From NCBI GenBank assembly GCA_027587225.1, contig JAPDDQ010000017.1, positions 1 through 64,000 on the forward strand: a DNA stretch of 64,000 nucleotides, given 5' to 3'. Under the pieces are notes generated by a model. The model was not told where the DNA came from. It did not search any database and was given only the letters and a program-made list of their open reading frames with translations. This document shows positions 42,120-51,608 of this stretch, piece after piece; within the stretch, counting starts at the first letter, position 1, and each line of letters opens with the position of its first letter. The stretch is from Solirubrobacter taibaiensis (GTDB lineage: Bacteria > Actinomycetota > Thermoleophilia > Solirubrobacterales > Solirubrobacteraceae). A program made the translations under genes and the position numbers.

Positions 42120-44455
42120 GCGCCACGGCCGCCGAACCTTGGGTGGGCCGGCCGCTCAAGCGCAAGGAAGACCCGCGGCTGATCATGGGCCGCGCCCGCT
42201 ACATCGACGACATCAACGTCACGGGCCAGCTGTGGGCGGCGTTCGTCCGCTCGCCCGAGGCGCACGCGAAGATCACGTCGATCGACGTGTCGGAGGCGAA
42301 GGCCTACCCCGGCGTGCATGCGGTGTTCGTCGGCAACGACCTCGATCTCGAGGCGCCGCTGCCGATGGCCTGGGTCCCGCCGGGGGTCGAGGTCAAGAAC
42401 CCGCCCCACTGGTCCATCGCCAAGGACGAGGTCCATCACGTCGGCGACCCGGTCGCGCTGGTGATCGGCTCCGATCGCTACGCGGTGGTCGACGCCGCGC
42501 AGCTCGTCTCCGTCGAGTACGAGCCGCTGCCGGTGGTCGTGGACCTGGAGAAGGCGTACGAGGGCGGCGACCTCGTCCACGCGGACCTCGGCACGAACCA
42601 GTGCCACGAGTGGTCGCTGGGCGGGGGAGACCTCGAAGCCGGCTTCGAAGCGGCCGAGGTCGTGGTGGAGCGCCGGATCGTCAACCACCGCACGGTCGGC
42701 GCGGCGATCGAGCCGCGCGGCGTGCTCGCGGACTACCGCGCGGGCTCGCTCACCCTCACCAGCTCCACCCAGGTCCCGCACTTCCTGCGGCTCTTCCTGG
42801 CGCTGCAGCTCGGGATCAGCGAGGACCGGATCCGGGCGATCGCGCCCGAGGTCGGCGGCGGCTTCGGCTCCAAGCTGCAGATCTACGGCGAGGAGATCGC
42901 GCTGGCGTGGGCCTCACGCAAGCTCGAGCGCCCGATCAAGTGGGTCGAGTCGCGGTCTGAGGGCATGCTCTCGACGCATCACGGCCGCGACCAGATCGCG
43001 TACACGAAGATCGGTGCCACGCGCGACGGCAAGATCACCGCGTACCACACGAAGATCCTGCAGGACCTGGGCGCGTACCTGATGTTGCTCACGCCGACGA
43101 TCCCGTCGCTCGGCGCGTTCGTGATGAGCGGCGTCTACGACATCCCGGCGGTGCAGACCGACATCGTCGGCGTCTTCACCAACAAGATGCCGACGGACGC
43201 GATCCGCGGGGCCGGCCGCCCCGAGGCGACGCACCAGATCGAGATGATGATCGACCAGCTCGCCGACGAGCTGGGGATGGACCGGCTGGAGCTGCGGCGC
43301 AGGAACTTCATGCAGCCGGAGACCTTCCCGCACGAGACGGCGATCGGCGTGGTCTACGACTCGGGCGACTACCCGAAGGCGCTGGACACGCTGCTGGCCC
43401 TGGGCGACTTCGAGGCCATCAAGGCCGAGGCGCCGCCCGGCAAGCTGCGCGGGATCGGCTATTCCACCTACACGGAGATCTGCGGCCTGGCGCCGAGTCG
43501 CGTGACCGGGCCATCGGGCTTCGGCCTGCAGACCGGCCTGTGGGAGTCGGCGATGGTGCGCGTGCACATCACCGGCGCCGTGACCGTCTACACGGGCACG
43601 TCCCCGCACGGCCAGGGGCTGGAGACGACGATGGCGCAGATCGTTGCCCAACGGCTCGGCTGCGACCCGCAGAACGTCGAGGTCATCCACGGCGACACCG
43701 GCACCGGCCCGCAGGGGCTCGGCACCTACGGCTCGCGGTCGACCGCGGTCGGCGGTGAGTCGGTGGCCCGCGCGACGGCGAAGATCGTCGACAAGGCGCG
43801 CCAGATCGTGGCGCACCAGCTGGAAGCGGCGGTCGACGACATCGAGCTCTCGGGCGACAAGTTCGCCGTCAAGGGCTCGCCCGACAAGGGCATGACCATC
43901 GGCGAGGTCTCGATGGCCGCCTACATCCCGGAGAACCTGCCCGAGGGCATGGAGCCGGGGCTGGAGGAGCTGGCGTTCTACGACCCGGAGAACTTCGTGT
44001 TCCCGTTCGGCGCGCACGCGTGCATCGTCGAGGTGGACCCGGACACCGGCAACGTGGACGTCGTCAAGTACGCCGCGGTCGACGACTGCGGCCCGGCGAT
44101 CAACCCGAAGATCATCGACGGCCAGGTGCACGGCGGCATCGTGCACGCCATCGGCCAGGCGCTGTTCGAGCGCATCCACTACAACGAGGACGGCCAGCTC
44201 GTGACCGGCAACTTCGCCGACTACGCGCTCCCGAGCGCGGCGGACGTGCCGTCCTTCGACCTGGACCGCACGGAGACCCCGTCGCCGGTCAACTCGCTCG
44301 GCGTGAAGGGCATCGGCGAGGCGGGCACGATCGCCGCGTCGCCGGCGGTCACCAACGCCGTCATCGACGCCCTGCGCCCGCTCGGCGTGACGTTCATCAA
44401 CATGCCACTCGGCCCACAGCGGGTCTGGGAAGCGATCCAGGAGGCGAAGGCGTGA
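42116..44455 (+). CDS. coxL: Molybdenum hydroxylase large subunit, CoxL form II-like
   Basis: A 779-aa xanthine oxidase-family molybdopterin cytosine dinucleotide subunit. Near the N-terminus [19 protein letters not shown]; Mo-site segments EVGGGFGSK and [11 protein letters not shown] (catalytic Glu). The active-site loop reads [11 protein letters not shown], akin to the AYRGAGR of form II (BMS) enzymes. The AYxCSFR loop of true form I CO dehydrogenases is absent, so CO oxidation is uncertain. Substrate may be another small carbonyl, aldehyde or heterocycle. Confidence 0.93.
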   Translation: MSATAAEPWVGRPLKRKEDPRLIMGRARYIDDINVTGQLWAAFVRSPEAHAKITSIDVSEAKAYPGVHAVFVGNDLDLEAPLPMAWVPPGVEVKNPPHWSIAKDEVHHVGDPVALVIGSDRYAVVDAAQLVSVEYEPLPVVVDLEKAYEGGDLVHADLGTNQCHEWSLGGGDLEAGFEAAEVVVERRIVNHRTVGAAIEPRGVLADYRAGSLTLTSSTQVPHFLRLFLALQLGISEDRIRAIAPEVGGGFGSKLQIYGEEIALAWASRKLERPIKWVESRSEGMLSTHHGRDQIAYTKIGATRDGKITAYHTKILQDLGAYLMLLTPTIPSLGAFVMSGVYDIPAVQTDIVGVFTNKMPTDAIRGAGRPEATHQIEMMIDQLADELGMDRLELRRRNFMQPETFPHETAIGVVYDSGDYPKALDTLLALGDFEAIKAEAPPGKLRGIGYSTYTEICGLAPSRVTGPSGFGLQTGLWESAMVRVHITGAVTVYTGTSPHGQGLETTMAQIVAQRLGCDPQNVEVIHGDTGTGPQGLGTYGSRSTAVGGESVARATAKIVDKARQIVAHQLEAAVDDIELSGDKFAVKGSPDKGMTIGEVSMAAYIPENLPEGMEPGLEELAFYDPENFVFPFGAHACIVEVDPDTGNVDVVKYAAVDDCGPAINPKIIDGQVHGGIVHAIGQALFERIHYNEDGQLVTGNFADYALPSAADVPSFDLDRTETPSPVNSLGVKGIGEAGTIAASPAVTNAVIDALRPLGVTFINMPLGPQRVWEAIQEAKA

Positions 44456-45291
44456 TCCCTGCTGAGTTCGACTATGTAGCGCCGGGCTCGCTCGACGACG
44501 CGCTGAAGGCGCTCGCCGACGGCGGGGAGGACGCCAAGGTCCTCGCCGGCGGGCACTCGCTCATTCCGCTGATGAAGCTGCGGATGGCGGCGCCCTCGCT
44601 GATCGTGGATCTGCGTCAGCTGGATGAGCTCAAGAACATCTCCTCCGACGGCGACACGCTCCGGTTCGGCGCGCTGGTGACCCACCACAAGGTGGCCACG
44701 GGCGGGTTCGGGCTCGTCTCGGCCGCGGCGGCGACGATCGCCGACCAGCAGGTCCGCAACATGGGCACGATCGGCGGGACGCTCGCGCACGGCGACCCGG
44801 CTTCCGACCTGCCCGCGGTGTTGCTCGCGTACGAAGGCTCCGTGATCATCCGCGGGTCCGGCGGCGAGCGCGAGGTCGCGGGGGCCGACCTGTTCGAGGA
44901 CTTCCTCACGACCGCCGTGGGGGAGGGCGAGATCCTCACCGAGGTCCGCCTCCCGAAGCTCGAGGGGTACGGGTACGGCTACGAGAAGTTCAACCGCCGC
45001 CAGGAGGACTGGGCGATGGTGGCCGTGTCCGCGCTGGTCAAGAAGGGCGCGGACGGGACCGCCGAGGACGTGCGCATCGGGCTGACCCACATGGGCTCGG
45101 TGCCGCTGCGGGCGACCGCGGCCGAGGACGCGCTGCGCGGCAAGGCGCTGACGGCGGAGAACATCGCCGCGGCGGCCGAGCTGGCCGCCGAGGGAACGGA
45201 GCCGCCGAGCGATCTGAACGCCTCGGTCGACTACAAGCACCACCTGGCGCGGGTGCTGACGAAGCGCGCGCTGACCACAGCGTCACAATGA
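44452..45291 (+). CDS. coxM: Molybdenum hydroxylase FAD-binding medium subunit
   Basis: A 279-aa FAD subunit: VLAGGHSLIPLMKLR (first FAD motif), QVRNMGTIGGTLAHGDPASDLP (second FAD motif), C-terminal CO_deh_flav_C domain (GYGYEKFNRRQEDWAMV). Electrons leave via FAD to quinone or another acceptor. GTG 44452 overlaps the coxL stop (GTGA). Confidence 0.93.
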   Translation: MIPAEFDYVAPGSLDDALKALADGGEDAKVLAGGHSLIPLMKLRMAAPSLIVDLRQLDELKNISSDGDTLRFGALVTHHKVATGGFGLVSAAAATIADQQVRNMGTIGGTLAHGDPASDLPAVLLAYEGSVIIRGSGGEREVAGADLFEDFLTTAVGEGEILTEVRLPKLEGYGYGYEKFNRRQEDWAMVAVSALVKKGADGTAEDVRIGLTHMGSVPLRATAAEDALRGKALTAENIAAAAELAAEGTEPPSDLNASVDYKHHLARVLTKRALTTASQ

Positions 45292-45296
45292 GGTAA

Positions 45297-46133
45297 GTGC
45301 AGACCCCGCAGGATGTTTCGCGGGCCCTGGCCGGCGAGGGCTACCTCGCCGACCAGGGACTCGCCACCGCCGCCTACCTCGCGTTTGCTCTGGAGCAGCC
45401 GTTGTTGCTCGAGGGTGAGGCCGGTGTCGGTAAGACCGAGGTCGCTCGGGCGCTCGCGGCCGCGACCGGCGCCGAGCTGATCCGGCTCCAGTGCCACGAG
45501 GGGATCGACCTCCACCACGCCGTCTACGACTGGGACTACCAGCGCCAGCTGCTCGCGATCCGGGCGGCCGAGGCGGGCGCGCCGGCACGGGAGCTGTTCG
45601 GGCCGGAGTTCCTCTTGAAGCGCCCGTTGTTGGAGGCGCTGGAGCACGAGGGCGGCCCGGCCGTGCTGCTGATCGACGAGATCGACCGCGCGGACGACGA
45701 GTTCGAGGCCTTCCTGCTCGAGTTCCTGGCGGACTTCGCGATCACGATCCCGGAGCTCGGGACGATCGCGGCCGCGCAACCGCCGCTCGTGATCCTCACT
45801 TCGAACCGCACGCGCGAGCTGCACGACGCGCTCAAGCGCCGCTGCCTGTACCACTGGATCGACTACCCGACGCCCGAGCGCGAGGCGGAGATCGTTCGCA
45901 CCCGGCTGCCGGGCGTACCGGAGGAAGTGGCCGCACGGGTGTGCAGCGCCGTGGCCAAGCTGCGTGAGCGCGAGCTGTACAAGCTGCCCGGCGTGGGCGA
46001 GACGATCACGTGGGCGCGCGCGCTCTTGGCGCTCGACGGCGAGACGTCGCTGGACGACACGCTGGGAGTGGCGCTCAAGGTGCGCGAGGACATCGATCGC
46101 GTACGTCGCGACAAGGTCCTCGAGGGTGCCTAG
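45297..46133 (+). CDS. coxD: MoxR/CoxD-type AAA+ ATPase
   Basis: A 278-aa MoxR-family AAA+ protein: Walker A EGEAGVGKTE, Walker B LLIDEIDRAD, sensor 1 LTSNRTREL, arginine finger region LKRRCLYHW. CoxD partners with CoxE to mature the Mo-Cu or Mo site of CO dehydrogenase-type enzymes. GTG 45297 is 5 nt after coxM; its end overlaps coxE. Confidence 0.92.
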   Translation: MQTPQDVSRALAGEGYLADQGLATAAYLAFALEQPLLLEGEAGVGKTEVARALAAATGAELIRLQCHEGIDLHHAVYDWDYQRQLLAIRAAEAGAPARELFGPEFLLKRPLLEALEHEGGPAVLLIDEIDRADDEFEAFLLEFLADFAITIPELGTIAAAQPPLVILTSNRTRELHDALKRRCLYHWIDYPTPEREAEIVRTRLPGVPEEVAARVCSAVAKLRERELYKLPGVGETITWARALLALDGETSLDDTLGVALKVREDIDRVRRDKVLEGA

Positions 46134-47385
46134 CGGGCCCCGCATCGCCTCCGGCCACGCGCAGATCGCCGAGCAGGCGCGCGAGAACGTCGATCGCCGC
46201 GCCCGGCGCTGGGAGGCCGACGAGGCCACGATCGCGCGCGCCGCCTCGGTCACGGACTTCTCGCCGCTGGCCGACCATGTCTCGGCCCAGCTGATCGCCC
46301 TGGCCCATCAGCTCCGCGCGCACGGCGCCCGGGTCGGGATGGGGGAGGTGTTGTCCGCGCAACGGGCGCTCGCGGCGGTCGACGCCGCCGACCGGACCGA
46401 GGTCTTCTTCGCCTTGCGCGCCGCGCTGTGCTCCACGCGGGCCGAGATGATCGCCTTCGCCGCCGCCTTCACCACGGTCTTTGGCGCCGGCGAGTCACGT
46501 GACCCGCTCGACGAGCTGGGGGAGATCGCCAAGCAGGCGCTCCCGCGCGTCGGCATCCCGCCGCACGGCAACGAGGCGCCCGGCGCCGAGCTCATGCCCG
46601 CGCCCGCGGCGTGGAGCGAGGAAGAGCTGCTGCGGGCGAAGGACTTCGCCGCTTACACGGACGCCGAGCGGGCCGTGGCGCGGCGGCTGCTGCACCGGAT
46701 CGCGCTGCGCGGGCCGATGCGCCGCTCCCGCCGGACGGTCCCGACGCGGCGCCGGCGCGAGGAGCACGACCTGCGCGCGACCATCCGCGCCTCGCTGCGT
46801 ACCGGCGGCGAGCTGCTCGAGCGCCGCTACCGCCAGCAGGCCACGCGGCCGCGGCGGCTCGTGCTCGTGTGCGACGTGAGCGGCTCGATGGCGCCCTACA
46901 GCCGGATGCTGCTGCAGTACATGCAGGCCTGTGTGGCCGCGCGTGCCCGGGTGGAGGCGTTCGTGTTCGGCACCCGGCTCACGCGCGTCACCCGCGAGCT
47001 GCGCGGGCGCGACAGCGACCGAGCCCTGGCGCGCGCCTCCGCCGCGGTGGACGACTGGAGCGGCGGTACCCGCATCGGCGAGTGCATCGCCCAGCTCAAC
47101 CGCGAGCACGGCCGCCGGATCGGCCGCGGGTCGATGGTGATCCTGCTCTCCGACGGCTGGGACCGTGGCGAGCCGGAAGAGATGGCGGAGGAGATGGCCC
47201 GCCTGGCCCGCACCGCCTACCGCGTCGTGTGGCTGAACCCGCTCGCCGCCGACCCGCGCTACGAGCCGCTCACGCGCGGCATGAAGGCCGCGATGCCACA
47301 CGTGGACCGACTGTTGCCCGGCAATTCCCTTGCCTCGCTGGAGGCGCTGGCGGCGTTGATGGAAGCCGAGACGTCGCGGGCTTAG
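46126..47385 (+). CDS. coxE: CoxE-type VWA-domain protein
   Basis: A 419-aa protein. The N-terminal helical part (to about 190) is DUF58/CoxE-like; the C-terminal von Willebrand A domain has MIDAS motif DVSGSMAPYSR, WSGGTRIGE and LLSDGWDRGEPEEM. Works with the adjacent MoxR ATPase in metal-site assembly or insertion. GTG 46126 lies within the coxD 3' end (8-bp overlap). Stop shared with the convergent small gene (4-bp overlap). Confidence 0.92.
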   Translation: MPSGPRIASGHAQIAEQARENVDRRARRWEADEATIARAASVTDFSPLADHVSAQLIALAHQLRAHGARVGMGEVLSAQRALAAVDAADRTEVFFALRAALCSTRAEMIAFAAAFTTVFGAGESRDPLDELGEIAKQALPRVGIPPHGNEAPGAELMPAPAAWSEEELLRAKDFAAYTDAERAVARRLLHRIALRGPMRRSRRTVPTRRRREEHDLRATIRASLRTGGELLERRYRQQATRPRRLVLVCDVSGSMAPYSRMLLQYMQACVAARARVEAFVFGTRLTRVTRELRGRDSDRALARASAAVDDWSGGTRIGECIAQLNREHGRRIGRGSMVILLSDGWDRGEPEEMAEEMARLARTAYRVVWLNPLAADPRYEPLTRGMKAAMPHVDRLLPGNSLASLEALAALMEAETSRA

Positions 47386-47561
47386 AGGCGCTCGGCGTAG
47401 TCCTCGACCAGCCGGAGCTGGACTGGGGTGAGACCCGCCACGGGCTCGCCGGCCACGAGCCGCTTCCCGGCCTGGTCGAGCGTGAGGCCCGTGCCGGTCA
47501 GGACCTGGCCGATCAAAGGCGGAACGTCGCCCGCGCAGATGCCGCAGTCTGGATCGCTCAT
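47382..47561 (-). CDS. 59-aa CxxC protein coupled to coxG
   Basis: A small gene on the minus strand. ATG 47561 overlaps the coxG stop (ATGA), TAA at 47384-47382. The product begins MSDPDCGICAGDVPP with one CxxC pair, then two predicted helices (GLTLDQAGKRLVAGE, TPVQLRLVEDYAERL). No homologue recognised. Position as the last gene of crp-mobA-like-coxG suggests an accessory of the Mo enzyme, for example a metal or persulfide handler; this is inference. Confidence 0.65.
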   Translation of the reverse strand: MSDPDCGICAGDVPPLIGQVLTGTGLTLDQAGKRLVAGEPVAGLTPVQLRLVEDYAERL

Positions 47562-48052
47562 CCCGCCGCGGAGTCCGGATCGGGGTCAGGGGCGTCGCTG
47601 AGCGCGGCTTCGGGCGCCTCGCGACCCGTGGTGATGTCCTCGCCGGTGGGCTCATCGCCGAGCTTGCGCGAGAGGCAGACGCCGAAGTCCCGCAGCAAGC
47701 GGCCGGAGAGGTCTTGGACGATCCCGCCGAACAGCGCGAGCGCGCCGATCTCCGCCAGGTTCGCCGCGGCGGTGACGTCGGCCACGCCGTCGCGGGCGGT
47801 CACGGCGACCTGCGCGGAGTGATGACCCGTGGTCAGCTCCATCGTGCGCGCGACGGGGTCGCTGGCGGTGATCGCGACCGTGCCGCGCAAACGCGTGAAG
47901 CCGACGCTGAGGTCGCCGTGGAAGCCGCCGTCGTCGTCGCGCCCGGTGATCCGCGCGCCCGGCAGGCACGGCACGACGAGCTCCAGGTCATTGAGCGCGG
48001 CGAAGACCTCGTCCGCGCCGGCGCTGACCTCGAAGGTGTGCTCGATCCTCAC
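47558..48052 (-). CDS. coxG: CoxG/SRPBCC-family protein
   Basis: A 164-aa START/SRPBCC-fold protein: MRIEHTFEVSAGADEVFAAL, then VVPCLPGARITG, the signature of CO dehydrogenase subunit G; last 30 residues are Asp/Pro-rich and disordered. CoxG is thought to recruit the enzyme to the membrane or bind quinone. GTG 48052 overlaps the mobA-like stop; faces the cox structural genes. Confidence 0.9.
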   Translation of the reverse strand: MRIEHTFEVSAGADEVFAALNDLELVVPCLPGARITGRDDDGGFHGDLSVGFTRLRGTVAITASDPVARTMELTTGHHSAQVAVTARDGVADVTAAANLAEIGALALFGGIVQDLSGRLLRDFGVCLSRKLGDEPTGEDITTGREAPEAALSDAPDPDPDSAAG

Positions 48053-48606
48053 AGCGCCTGCAGCTCCTCGGGGGTGTCGACGTCGGTAGCGTCGGCCAGA
48101 TGCCCGGCGTCCCAGCGGCAGACGTTGAAGCGCGCGAGCAACTCACGCGCACCTTGGTCTCCGCGCAGCTCTCCCGCGGCCTCGATGACCGCCGGGCCGA
48201 GCACGACCGGGTGCCCCGGCTTGCCGTCGTAGACCGCCCGCACGGCGTCGAACCCGTCGAGCTCGCCGAGCGCCGCGCTGATCACCTCCGGCGTGATGAA
48301 CGGCTGGTCGCCGAGCGTGATCACGACCGCGTCGGCAGCGCCGGCGGCGGCGAGCCCGCTCCGCAGCGACGCCGCCTGCCCGTCGGCCCAGTCCTCGGCG
48401 ATCACGACCTCGGCCGCGCCGAAGTCCACCCGCGCGCGGATCGCGTCGGCGTCGTGGCCGAGCACCACGATCACCCGCTCCAGCCCGGCGGCGAGCATCG
48501 CGTCCACCGCGTGCGCGAGCAGCGGCCGCCCGCGCAGCTCCGCGAGCTGCTTGGTCGAGCCGAACCGGCGACCGGCGCCGGCGGCGAGGATCAAACCCAC
48601 GGGCAT
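48049..48606 (-). CDS. MobA-like NTP transferase (molybdenum cofactor cytidylyltransferase type)
   Basis: A 185-aa nucleotidyltransferase of the MobA/MocA/CoxI type: LILAAGAGRRFGSTKQLAEL, GDQPFITPEV, DTPEEL. Probably attaches CMP to molybdopterin, since the cox-type hydroxylases use the cytosine dinucleotide cofactor. ATG 48606 directly follows a TGGGATCCCA palindrome. Overlaps coxG by four bases. Confidence 0.9.
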   Translation of the reverse strand: MPVGLILAAGAGRRFGSTKQLAELRGRPLLAHAVDAMLAAGLERVIVVLGHDADAIRARVDFGAAEVVIAEDWADGQAASLRSGLAAAGAADAVVITLGDQPFITPEVISAALGELDGFDAVRAVYDGKPGHPVVLGPAVIEAAGELRGDQGARELLARFNVCRWDAGHLADATDVDTPEELQAL

Positions 48607-48616
48607 TGGGATCCCA
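48607..48616. promoter_or_regulatory. TGGGATCCCA palindrome between crp and mobA-like gene
   Basis: A perfect 10-bp palindrome exactly between the crp-like stop (48619) and the ATG of the mobA-like gene (48606), both on the minus strand. It may be an operator or simply contain a weak SD (GGGA). Low certainty. Confidence 0.3.
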
Positions 48617-48618
48617 GG

Positions 48619-49254
48619 CTAGCCAGAGCGCGCGACGAGCGCCGCCGCGTCGAGCACTTCGATGCGGCCGCGGCGCACCGCGAGCTCGCCGCGGGCCTGC
48701 GCGTCGCGGACGACGCGGTTGACGGTGGCACGGGAGGTGCCCGCGAGGTTCGAGAGCTCCTCCTGGGTGAGCGGGACGATGCCGTCGTCGAGCCCGAACT
48801 CCGCCAGGCGCCGCAGCACCCGGCGGTCGGCGGGGACGTAGTGGGCTTCCAAAAGCAACTCGGAAAGGCGGCGCACGCGGAGGGCGAGCGCGCGGGCCAG
48901 CAGGTCGGCGACGCCGGGGTTGCGCTGGACCAGGGCGTCGAAGTCGAGCTTGTGGATCGCGCGCGTCTCGGCCTTCTCGAGCGCGACCACCGTCGCCGAG
49001 CGCGGCCCGACGCCGTCGAGCAGGGCGATCTCGCCGAACGTCTCACCCGGCCCCAGCAGCGAGAGCATCACCGTGTCGCCGAGCGGGGTCTGGATCCGCA
49101 CGGCGAACCGCCCGCTGGCCACGAGGTGCAGCGTGTCGGCCGGGTCGCCGTGGTGGAACACGACCTCGCGGCGGGCGAACGTGCGGCGGCGGGCGATGGA
49201 CAACACCCGCCGCGCGTCCTCCTCAGGCACCCCGGCGAGAATCGGCCACTGCAC
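48619..49254 (-). CDS. Crp/Fnr-family transcriptional regulator
   Basis: A 211-aa protein with an N-terminal cyclic-nucleotide-binding domain (GDPADTLHLVASGRFAVRI, GETFGEIALLDGVGPRSATV: the phosphate-binding cassette GEIALL...RSATV looks complete) and a C-terminal winged HTH (LTQEELSNLAGTSRATVNRVV). No Fnr cysteine cluster. Head of the crp-mobA-like-coxG-CxxC series, so a regulator of the cox region is plausible. A CRP-like palindrome at 3600 is a candidate target. Confidence 0.9.
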   Translation of the reverse strand: MQWPILAGVPEEDARRVLSIARRRTFARREVVFHHGDPADTLHLVASGRFAVRIQTPLGDTVMLSLLGPGETFGEIALLDGVGPRSATVVALEKAETRAIHKLDFDALVQRNPGVADLLARALALRVRRLSELLLEAHYVPADRRVLRRLAEFGLDDGIVPLTQEELSNLAGTSRATVNRVVRDAQARGELAVRRGRIEVLDAAALVARSG

Positions 49255-49264
49255 GGCGGGAACC

Positions 49265-49435
49265 CTAGTCGCCGTACAACTCGTCCTGCAGCCGTTCGAG
49301 CTCGGCGAGCTCCGCTGAGGCGTCGACTCCGAGCGGAATCGACGCGATCCGGGCCACTTGGGCCTGGATGAGCGCGACGAGGCTGGCGCGGGCGAGGCGC
49401 TCCCCGTGAGAGGTGTATTCGACAGTCGACGTCAC
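49265..49435 (-). CDS. Candidate 56-aa helical protein
   Basis: Minus-strand frame GTG 49435 to TAG 49267-49265, coding 56 residues: N-terminal short strand VTSTVEYTSHGERLARAS, then two helices (LVALIQAQVARIASI, ASAELAELERLQDELYGD). It lies 10 bp upstream of crp in the same direction. No family recognised and no strong SD, so it may be chance; GC-rich codon positions are compatible with coding. Confidence 0.4.
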   Translation of the reverse strand: MTSTVEYTSHGERLARASLVALIQAQVARIASIPLGVDASAELAELERLQDELYGD

Positions 49436-49495
49436 AATTCCAAAGGGTCCCGCTGTGCGTCGTGCCCGTCGCGCTCATCCGTTACGTCCGAACTG

Positions 49496-51565
49496 TCAAG
49501 CTCGCGACAGTGCGGGCGCCTCGAGTTCGGTATGGGGCACCAACCGGTCCAGCCAGCGCGGCATCCACCAGTTGCGCTCGCCGAGCAACTGCATCACCGC
49601 CGGCACCATCACCAGCCGGACGATCGTCGCGTCGACGAGCACCGCGGTGGCCAGGCCGATGCCGATCAGCTTCAGGAACACCTCCGGCGACAGCGCCAGC
49701 GCGCCGAACACGACGACCATGATCGCCGCCGCGGCGCTGATCACGCCCGCCGTGCGCGTGAGGCCCTCGGTGACGGCGCCCGAGGTCGATCGGCCGCCCA
49801 GCCACGCCTCCCGCACGCGCGAGAGCAGGAAGACCTCGTAGTCCATCGAGAGGCCGAAGAGCGTCGCGAACATGATCACCGGGATGAACGGCGGGACGGG
49901 CGTGGCGGTGTCGATGCCGACGAGCTGCCCGAAGAAGCCGCCCTGCGCGAGCAGCGCGACCACGCCGTAGGCGGCAGCGACGCTGAACAGGTTCAGCGCG
50001 GCGGCCTTCAGCGCGACGGTCACCGACCGGAACGCGACGAGCAACAGCAGCAGCGAGAGCCCGACGACACCGCCGATGAACAGCGGCAGCCGGGCGGCGG
50101 TCGTCTGGGCCTGGTCGACGGCCTGCGCGGTGCGCCCGCCGATCACCACGTCCTCGCCGAGCCGCCCGTCGCGCAACTGGGCGAGCAGGTCCTCGGTGGC
50201 CTGGGCCTCGGGCGAGGTCTTCGGGTTGGCGAGGATGAGCGCCGTGTCGCCCGCGGGGTTGACCTGCGGCGGCGCGACGGACGCGATCCCCGCCTCACCC
50301 TGGAGCGTCGCCGCGACGCCCGCGGCAGCCGCCGTCGGCGCGACCACGACAAACGGCCCGTTCGAGCCCGCGCCGAAATGCGCGGTCATCAGATCGAAGG
50401 CCTGACGGGTGGTGGTCTCGGCGCGGTCGTTGCCGGCGTCGGGGAAGCCGAGCCGCAGCCCGGTGACCGGCGAGGCGAGGGCGAGTAGGACGAGCGCGCC
50501 CGCGATCGCCGCCGTCCACGGGCGGCGCTGCACGGCCTGGCTCCAGCGGCCCGCGAGCGCGCCGTTGGAGGAGCGACGGCCGGGGAGCTTGAGCCGCTCG
50601 ATCCGCGGGCCTGCGAAGCCCAGCAATGCGGGCAGGAGCGTGATCGAGGCCACCATCACCACGAGCACGGCGATGATCGCCGCGAGCGCCACGCCGTAGA
50701 GGTACGTGAGGCCCATCGCGAACAGGCCGAGCAGCGAGATGACCACCGTCAGGCCCGCAATCAGCACGGACCGGCCCGCCGTGGCGACCGCCTCGCGGAT
50801 CGCGACCTCACCGCCGCCCGCTGCGCGGTAGCGCGTGAGGATCAGCAGCGCGTAGTCGATCCCGACGCCGATGCCGAGCATCGCGGCCACGGTGGAGGAC
50901 CAGTCCGGCGTCGGCAGCACGGCGGCGAGCAGGATGATCAGCGCCGAGGCGATCCCGAGCCCGAACAGCGCGAGGATCAACGGGAGGCCGGCGGCGACGA
51001 CGGTGCCGAGCGCGATCAGCAGGATCAGGAACGCGACGCTGAGGCCGATGATCTCGCTCGAGATCGGCCCCTGCTGCGCCTGTTGGATGACCGAGCCGCC
51101 GAGCTCGACGTTCGCTGCGCCACCGAGCTCGAGCAATCGCTCGCCCGTGGCGCGCGGTACCTCGTCGGGCAGCATCGTGAGCGGGATGCGCGCGACGGCG
51201 ACAGCACCGTCGGGCGAGACCTGCGGCTCACTCGCGGCGGCCAGACCGGGAAGCGACGAGGCCTCGCGGAGGAAGGCGGTCGGCGTCCCGTCGGCGGTGC
51301 GCCAGACCACGTCGATCGTGTCCGGTGACGTCGCGGGGAAGCGCTCGGCCAGCGCGTCAGCAGCCGCCTTTGAGTCCGATCCGGGCGTGTTGTAGTCGGC
51401 CGAGAACGTCCCGCCGAAGCTGGCGGCGAGGGCGAAGGCGGCGACCAGGGCGCCGACCCAGGCACCGAGGACGAGGCGGCGACGCCGGAAGGCGATTCCG
51501 CCGAGGCGGGCGAGGCGGGAGACGGGCACGGTCGTCTGATCCCTTTCCGAAGCAAGCATTGACAT
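49496..51565 (-). CDS. MMPL-family RND-type transporter
   Basis: A 689-aa membrane transporter with two repeats of a periplasmic loop plus about six helices. Typical MMPL features: GGTFSADYNTPGSDS after helix 1, GIGVGIDYALLILTRYR (proton-relay helix 4 type GxxxDY), GRSVLIAGLTVVISLLGL, and in repeat two LFGLSMDYEVFLLSRVREAW. It exports lipids, siderophores or drugs; specificity is unknown. ATG 51565 overlaps an operator-like palindrome, and the transcript would be almost leaderless. The divergent MarR gene probably represses it. Confidence 0.93.
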   Translation of the reverse strand: MSMLASERDQTTVPVSRLARLGGIAFRRRRLVLGAWVGALVAAFALAASFGGTFSADYNTPGSDSKAAADALAERFPATSPDTIDVVWRTADGTPTAFLREASSLPGLAAASEPQVSPDGAVAVARIPLTMLPDEVPRATGERLLELGGAANVELGGSVIQQAQQGPISSEIIGLSVAFLILLIALGTVVAAGLPLILALFGLGIASALIILLAAVLPTPDWSSTVAAMLGIGVGIDYALLILTRYRAAGGGEVAIREAVATAGRSVLIAGLTVVISLLGLFAMGLTYLYGVALAAIIAVLVVMVASITLLPALLGFAGPRIERLKLPGRRSSNGALAGRWSQAVQRRPWTAAIAGALVLLALASPVTGLRLGFPDAGNDRAETTTRQAFDLMTAHFGAGSNGPFVVVAPTAAAAGVAATLQGEAGIASVAPPQVNPAGDTALILANPKTSPEAQATEDLLAQLRDGRLGEDVVIGGRTAQAVDQAQTTAARLPLFIGGVVGLSLLLLLVAFRSVTVALKAAALNLFSVAAAYGVVALLAQGGFFGQLVGIDTATPVPPFIPVIMFATLFGLSMDYEVFLLSRVREAWLGGRSTSGAVTEGLTRTAGVISAAAAIMVVVFGALALSPEVFLKLIGIGLATAVLVDATIVRLVMVPAVMQLLGERNWWMPRWLDRLVPHTELEAPALSRA

Positions 51566-51566
51566 A

Positions 51567-51577
51567 GCAACCGTTGC
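51567..51577. promoter_or_regulatory. MarR-type operator, copy 1
   Basis: GCAAC-C-GTTGC, a perfect 5-bp dyad lying at the predicted transcription start of the MMPL gene, one base upstream of its ATG. A near copy, TCAAC-T-GTTGC, occurs at 51605-51615, centres 38 bp apart. Confidence 0.65.
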
Positions 51578-51579
51578 GA

Positions 51580-51608
51580 AGTAAAGCTCGCAAGGATTGA
51601 CTTGTCAA
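51580..51608 (-). promoter_or_regulatory. Promoter of the MMPL transporter gene
   Basis: Minus strand: -35 TTGACA (51608-51603), 17-bp spacer, -10 TTTACT (51585-51580). Predicted start near 51573, inside operator copy 1 and about 8 nt before the ATG. Operator copy 2 overlaps the -35. Confidence 0.65.

Noticed and set aside
42116..44455. Naming the cluster a genuine form I CO dehydrogenase
   Set aside because: The AYxCSFR active-site loop is missing; the loop is AIRGAGR, nearer form II.
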